A DNA stretch of 9,727 nucleotides from Clostridiaceae bacterium (GTDB lineage Bacteria; Bacillota; Clostridia; Oscillospirales; Acutalibacteraceae), in assembly GCA_016297555.1 (NCBI GenBank), contig JAEDGK010000078.1, forward strand, positions 1 through 9,727, given 5' to 3'. This document shows, in pieces, positions 6,170 through 9,727 of the stretch (the first letter of the stretch is position 1; each line of letters begins with the position of its first letter). The notes under the pieces are model-generated. The model was given only the letters and a program-made list of their open reading frames with translations. It was not told the origin of the DNA and did no database searches. The translations under genes and the position numbers were made by a program.

Positions 6170-7171
6170 ATGTCTTATTTTGATAATATCAAGCTTGAAA
6201 AGGGGCTTTATGCCTCGGGAAATTTTACAAAGGCTCTTGAAAGCCTTGACCCTGCCGAAAACTACAAGGGCACATCGCTTGAGGGGCTTGACGCATATCA
6301 GCGCCAGCTTAAACGCTTCGGCATTAAGGTCAGCGGCTCGGCGAGTGACGCGGTTGAAAAATTTTTCAAGACCTCTGACAGCGCGGTGCTCTTCCCCGAA
6401 TATGTTTCAAGAGCCGTCAGGCAGGGGCTTGAGCAGACGGATATCCTGCCGGGCATAGTCGCCTCAACAACGGTTATTGACGGTATGGATTACCGCTCGA
6501 TTACATCCATACCCTCCGAGGAGGAAAAGGAGCTTAAAACGGTTAAGGAGGGCGCGTTTATTCCCGAAACGAGCATCCGCACCAAGGAAAACCTCGTTAA
6601 GCTCAAAAAGCGCGGCAGAAGCCTTGTTGCTTCCTACGAAGCGATAAGATATCAGCGACTCGACCTTTTCACCGTTACTCTCAGGCAGATAGGCGCTTAC
6701 ATTGCGCGCACTCTGCTCAAGGATGCGATTGGCGTTATCGTCAGCGGCGACTCGGGCAATGCGGCTCAGGTTATTGAGTGTGAAACGCCGGGAACGCTCG
6801 CTTATTCCGACCTCGTAGGCTTCTGGAACGGCTTTGACCCCTATGAGCTTAACACGGTTATTGCGGCTCCCGAGATTATGGCGGCAATGCTCAATATGGA
6901 GCAGTTCAGAGACGCGGCGGCAGGTCTTAATTTCCACGGCAAGGGCGATATGATAACTCCGCTCGGTGCAAAGCTTCTCAAATCCTCTGCGGTTGAAACG
7001 GGAACGCTCATAGGTCTTGACAAGAGCGCGGCTCTCGAAATGGTTAAGGCGGGCGAGGTTATGACGGAGTATGACAAGCTCATCGACCGCCAGCTTGAAC
7101 GCGCCGTAATAAGCTGCACGGCAGGCTTCGCAAAGATTTTTGACGGCGCGTCAAAGGTACTCTCTGTCTGA
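6170..7171 (+). CDS. Major capsid protein, HK97 fold
   Basis: A 333-residue protein that should build the icosahedral shell. Its N-terminal 70 residues are polar and helical, followed by SAVLFPEYVSRAVRQG (71-86), a common start of the mature domain in clostridial phage capsid proteins. The stretch VKEGAFIPETSIRTKENLVK (125-144) fits the E-loop and is followed by a long spine helix (SYEAIRYQ to ARTLLKD). The C-terminal A-domain contains ELNTVIAAPEIMAAML. The short polar N-terminus could be the portion removed by the upstream protease. Its ribosome site AAAGGAG is strong. No lysine cross-link can be claimed from sequence alone. Confidence 0.9.
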   Translation: MSYFDNIKLEKGLYASGNFTKALESLDPAENYKGTSLEGLDAYQRQLKRFGIKVSGSASDAVEKFFKTSDSAVLFPEYVSRAVRQGLEQTDILPGIVASTTVIDGMDYRSITSIPSEEEKELKTVKEGAFIPETSIRTKENLVKLKKRGRSLVASYEAIRYQRLDLFTVTLRQIGAYIARTLLKDAIGVIVSGDSGNAAQVIECETPGTLAYSDLVGFWNGFDPYELNTVIAAPEIMAAMLNMEQFRDAAAGLNFHGKGDMITPLGAKLLKSSAVETGTLIGLDKSAALEMVKAGEVMTEYDKLIDRQLERAVISCTAGFAKIFDGASKVLSV

Positions 7172-7184
7172 CGGAGGGCTTGCC

Positions 7185-7550
7185 GTGATTGACAGCTGGA
7201 GAATTCTTTCCGCGCTGAGGGATTATTATGCTCCCGACGGAACGGACGATGAGCTTATGCCTCTTTGCGCGGCGGCGGCAAGGGAGCTTGAAATCCGCCT
7301 TAAAAGCGGAGCGGACTGCTCGGATATAAGGCTTATAAACGCCGCAGCGGCAGCGGCAAACTACCGTCTCTGCGTTAAAAGGCTGAATTCCGATGAGGGC
7401 GTGACTTCTTTTAAAGCGGGCGATGTGACCGTGAGCGTTTCTCCCGCCGCCCTTGCGGAGCGCGCGGAAAAAGAAAAAAACACCGCCATGCTGCTCGCTT
7501 TGCCCCTGCTTAACGATGATGAGTTTGTTTTCAGGCAGGTGAGTCTGTGA
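7185..7550 (+). CDS. Head-tail connector (gp6-like adaptor)
   Basis: A 121-residue, mostly helical protein (IDSWRILSALRDYYAPDG..., LMPLCAAAARELEIRLK, INAAAAAANYRLCVKRL). It ends with a loop and helix as in the adaptor proteins that bind beneath the portal (HK97 gp6 / SPP1 gp15 type). I chose the GTG at 7185 because GGAGGG lies six bases upstream, just after the capsid stop. A TTG at 7140 in the same frame would place 32 bases inside the capsid gene and lacks a ribosome site. The stop overlaps the next gene by four bases (GTGA). The function is inferred from helical content, size and position. Confidence 0.7.
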   Translation: MIDSWRILSALRDYYAPDGTDDELMPLCAAAARELEIRLKSGADCSDIRLINAAAAAANYRLCVKRLNSDEGVTSFKAGDVTVSVSPAALAERAEKEKNTAMLLALPLLNDDEFVFRQVSL

Positions 7551-7882
7551 GAACCTCGGCAATGTTTGAAAAGTGGGGCAGACCCGTTGAATTTAACTCC
7601 AAAACGGGCGAAACGCTTGCTCAGACGAGGGCGTTTATAAGCCCTTTGAGATATAAAAACAAAATGTATCTTTACGGAGTCAACACCGAAATCGGCTACA
7701 ATTCTCAAGGGCATTATCTTTATATCGGCCCTCCCGAGCCTGATTTAACTGCCGCGTCTGACGGCGAATATATAAGCTGCATGGGTGAAAAATACAGAAT
7801 TGACAGGGCGGAAAAGGTTTACCGCGCGGGCAAAGCATTCTATATCTGGGCGGTTGTCAGAGTTATTGTTGAAACGGAGTGA
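7547..7882 (+). CDS. Head completion / stopper protein
   Basis: A 111-residue, beta-rich protein. The motifs GHYLYIGPPEPDL, MGEKYRIDRAEKVY and a C-terminal YIWAVVRV strand resemble the head-completion 'stopper' proteins (SPP1 gp16-like) that close the head after packaging. It starts at GTG 7547, overlapping the previous gene by four bases with AGGTGAG just upstream, so the two are translationally coupled. In tailed phages the next gene would be the tail completion and terminator proteins, then the tail tube. Here only one more gene follows. Confidence 0.65.
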   Translation: MRTSAMFEKWGRPVEFNSKTGETLAQTRAFISPLRYKNKMYLYGVNTEIGYNSQGHYLYIGPPEPDLTAASDGEYISCMGEKYRIDRAEKVYRAGKAFYIWAVVRVIVETE

Positions 7883-7893
7883 CAGGTTGTTAA

Positions 7894-8736
7894 ATGAATG
7901 AAATAAGTGCATTGCCTTCAAACATTGTTGAATGGCTTAAAAGCAGGCAGGAGCTTGCCGACATAAGGTTTTTGACGGAATTCCCCGCCGTTAAAAAAGC
8001 CGTGCCGCTGAAAAATACGGTTGTTGCCGTTGGCATTGACGGCATGGAAATAGTTGATTCTTTTACGGAAAATGATGAGGGAGTGCTTGTTGAGAACGAA
8101 TATTGCAGGCAGGCAAAAATCAGGCTCAGGCTCTCCATTCACGCTCCGTTTTCTTCGGGCGGTGAGGCGTGCCACGATGCTTTTACGGATATTATCGACT
8201 GCCTGACCTTTGCTTCGGGGTTGGATATTCTGACCTCGGGCTGCGGAGCGATAGTTGCCGACAGGGATACCGACGCCTTTGTGCTCAGCGCATGGGCGAC
8301 CGTCAACGCTTCACTCTGCCCCGCTTCGGGAACGAGCCTTGATTTTCCGTCGTTCATTAACAAGGAGCTGCTTTGCGGTTCACATATCAGCAATGAGCAG
8401 ATTCATCTCTCGCCCGAGCAGCAGACCTTTCTTGAAACGCCTTTTGTCAGCGGTTCTTATCTCGGCACGGGTGACAGCTCAAGGAGCGTTTCCCTCGGGT
8501 TTAAGCCGAGCGTGGTCATCGTTATTGCAAGGGGCTTGCCGCTGATGTATGTGAACCACGCCGCAGGCAAAAACTATGCTTTCAGCGGCGTTGCGCTCAG
8601 AGACGGCGCATCGCTCGGAATTGAAGTTACGGGCGGGGGATTTAAGGTCAGCAGCAGCGAATCCGTTCAGGCAAGGAGCTGCAGCCCTCTGCTCAATGAA
8701 ATGGGAACAACATATTTCTATATAGCGTTCAGATAA
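7894..8736 (+). CDS. Neck/tail-terminator-like protein fused to a tail-fibre-like C-terminal domain
   Basis: A 280-residue protein in two parts. Residues 1-145 (ending near ATVNASLCP) have the alpha/beta character of phage tail-terminator or completion proteins, with IRLRLSIHAPFSSGGEACHD followed by an amphipathic helix. Residues 184-280 (FVSGSYLGTGDSSRSVSLGF, PSVVIVIARG, VTGGGFKVSS, and the end LNEMGTTYFYIAFR) resemble the beta-sandwich that ends many phage fibres, with the typical G-x-Y-x-G-x-G start and YIAFR finish. A linker (146-183) joins them. The fusion would place a binding domain directly at the capsid neck. The ribosome site is weak (AGGT six bases, or GGAGTGA 11 bases, upstream). 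It is the last gene before the terminator. Both domain assignments are by eye. Confidence 0.6.
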   Translation: MNEISALPSNIVEWLKSRQELADIRFLTEFPAVKKAVPLKNTVVAVGIDGMEIVDSFTENDEGVLVENEYCRQAKIRLRLSIHAPFSSGGEACHDAFTDIIDCLTFASGLDILTSGCGAIVADRDTDAFVLSAWATVNASLCPASGTSLDFPSFINKELLCGSHISNEQIHLSPEQQTFLETPFVSGSYLGTGDSSRSVSLGFKPSVVIVIARGLPLMYVNHAAGKNYAFSGVALRDGASLGIEVTGGGFKVSSSESVQARSCSPLLNEMGTTYFYIAFR

Positions 8737-8744
8737 ACAGGCAC

Positions 8745-8800
8745 AAAAAAGACGGCTTGTATCGGTGGATTTTTCACTGATACAAGCCGTTTATTATTGC
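8745..8800. terminator. Bidirectional terminator between capsid cassette and deacetylase gene
   Basis: ACGGCTTGTATC (8752-8763) pairs perfectly with GATACAAGCCGT (8779-8790). After a G-T wobble the stem extends through GTG/CAC (8765-8767 and 8775-8777) around a seven-base loop. To the right it is followed by TTTATTATT, and on the minus strand by six T (A at 8745-8750). It lies 15 bases after the cassette's last stop and 18 bases beyond the deacetylase stop, so it can end both convergent transcripts. Confidence 0.92.
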
Positions 8801-8808
8801 TTATGATT

Positions 8809-9708
8809 TTACTTTTTCATCTCTGCAAGGTCACGGTAATTGATGAGCTTTATGCCGTGAGCCTCAATGTGCTGCCTGGTTTTGGGGTCGTTCATTATTT
8901 TGTATTCCCAAACTCTGCGCTCCCAAACGCCGCTTGTTCCCTTTAAATCGTCGGTTTCGATTGCGGGGTGAAGATAGGTTTCGGTTACGCCGTTGGGAAT
9001 GTTGGCATAGAGGTCATAGAGATATTCTCTGAAGTTTTCATAGCTTTCTGTCTGAGGAGCCTGCCATTCGTTAGGCATCAGGTAGTCGGGGATTGCAACG
9101 CCCTTCTGAGCGGCAAAGGCAACAACCTTGCCGAAAACCATTTCAATAACGCTCTTGTCAACATTGATGCCGAGCATTGTGTTTGAATACTGTTCATCGG
9201 TGAACGATGCGGGGAAACGGAACGGAAGCCCGTATTCGCCTGCGAGCGACAGGGTAAGCTCAAGCAGCTCAAATCTGCCCGTTTCAATGCCGTAAAGCGA
9301 GCCCATATGATTATCAAGGTGAGAGGGATTGGTTAAGCCGAGCTTTTTGCAGCGGTCAATCTGCGCGCGGATTTCGCCCTCGACCTGCTCAAGCTTTACA
9401 TTTTCCTCAACCTGCTTGCTCTCGTGCCACATATAACCCTGCTCGTCACGCAGAGAATCGGTGTTTTCGGTGTTTACGGGAGCCCAGCGGTATTTTGACC
9501 ATTCGCTCGTGAGTGTCAGATGAACGCCGATTGCAAACTGCGGGTTGTCGCCTGCAAACTTGCAGGCCTCGGGCGCCCAAGCGCAGGGAGCCATTATTGT
9601 TGATGAGGTCAGCGCGCTTTTTTCATTTTTGAACAGCTCGGTTACGGCGAGATTTGCTCCTCTGCACATGCCGAAATCATCGGCGTTGATTATAAGATAT
9701 CTGTCCAT
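8809..9708 (-). CDS. ChbG/YdjC-family carbohydrate deacetylase
   Basis: A 299-residue cytoplasmic protein of normal family length. It probably removes acetyl groups from N-acetylated sugars such as chitooligosaccharides or related glycans. The metal and catalytic motifs are all visible: INADDFG (7-13) with the paired aspartates, GVHLTLT with H63, SHLDNH with H130 and H134, and ETYLHPA with H247. The ATG at 9708 follows an AAAGGGGA ribosome site. No signal peptide is seen. It converges on the capsid cassette and shares its terminator, so it is unlikely to be co-regulated with it. The exact sugar cannot be told from this window, and the upstream operon is outside it. Confidence 0.92.
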   Translation of the reverse strand: MDRYLIINADDFGMCRGANLAVTELFKNEKSALTSSTIMAPCAWAPEACKFAGDNPQFAIGVHLTLTSEWSKYRWAPVNTENTDSLRDEQGYMWHESKQVEENVKLEQVEGEIRAQIDRCKKLGLTNPSHLDNHMGSLYGIETGRFELLELTLSLAGEYGLPFRFPASFTDEQYSNTMLGINVDKSVIEMVFGKVVAFAAQKGVAIPDYLMPNEWQAPQTESYENFREYLYDLYANIPNGVTETYLHPAIETDDLKGTSGVWERRVWEYKIMNDPKTRQHIEAHGIKLINYRDLAEMKK

Positions 9709-9727
9709 TGTTTTTCCCCTTTCGGAT

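Larger units (their letters stand above)
2061..8736 (+). mobile_element. Phage-derived packaging/head/neck cassette without tail or integration genes
   Basis: Nine co-directional genes in canonical siphovirus head order (terS, terL, portal, protease, decoration, capsid, connectors, neck) are packed with 4- to 8-base overlaps or gaps of 11-17 bases, so they look like one operon. All frames are intact. Nothing for integration, regulation, replication, tail tube, tape measure or lysis is present before the host-type genes begin on either side. A terminator closes the operon at 8752-8800. Candidate identities are a domesticated capsid system (gene-transfer-agent-like), a capsid-encoding satellite, or a prophage trimmed at both ends. 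The intact frames and clean borders favour a maintained unit, but that is inference. Confidence 0.8.

Noticed and set aside
7140..7184. Longer connector gene starting at TTG 7140
   Set aside because: It would overlap the capsid gene by 32 bases and has no ribosome site, while GTG 7185 has GGAGGG at good spacing.
8737..8808. Right-hand attachment-site copy matching the left inverted repeat
   Set aside because: I looked for the TTCGACTCCCATCAC core near the right border and did not find it. The repeat there is only the terminator stem.
1..9727. CRISPR array, insertion sequence or toxin-antitoxin genes
   Set aside because: No regularly spaced repeats, transposase motifs or small paired genes of that kind are visible in the window.

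Overview
The window looks like a stretch of chromosome from a gut-type clostridium (Bacillota, probably Oscillospiraceae/Ruminococcaceae-like). This is inferred from AGGAGG-type ribosome sites, TTG and GTG starts, moderate base composition, and protein flavour resembling clostridial prophage proteins. No search was possible, so the taxonomy is tentative.

Left part (1-2060): the first nine codons of a minus-strand gene leave the window at the left edge. Next comes a strong hairpin terminator (83-123), then an intact MgtE-type magnesium transporter on the minus strand (166-1524). Its promoter appears to lie about 220 bases upstream of the start, giving a long leader with pairing potential. The rest of the gene-free stretch is AT-rich and ends in a striking inverted repeat (1948-2017) whose arms resemble the 3' part of a tRNA-Gly, followed by a small perfect hairpin just before the next gene.

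Middle part (2061-8736): nine tightly packed plus-strand genes form a compact siphovirus-type DNA-packaging, head and neck cassette. In order they are small terminase, large terminase, portal, prohead protease (with a cysteine cluster and a scaffold-like tail), a small decoration-type protein, the HK97-fold major capsid protein, two head-tail connector-type proteins, and a last protein that joins a tail-terminator-like N-terminal half to a tail-fibre-like C-terminal half. All reading frames are open. There is no integrase, repressor, replication, tail tube, tape-measure, lysis or tail-fibre-operon gene.

Right part (8737-9727): a bidirectional terminator separates the cassette from a convergent, intact ChbG/YdjC-type carbohydrate deacetylase on the minus strand (8809-9708).

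The notable point is that a complete capsid-and-packaging machine, without most of a phage, sits cleanly between two housekeeping-type genes. It ends in a neck protein carrying a possible receptor-binding domain. This fits a domesticated particle (gene-transfer-agent-like or another DNA-containing capsid) better than random decay, but a trimmed prophage or a satellite cannot be excluded from this sequence alone.
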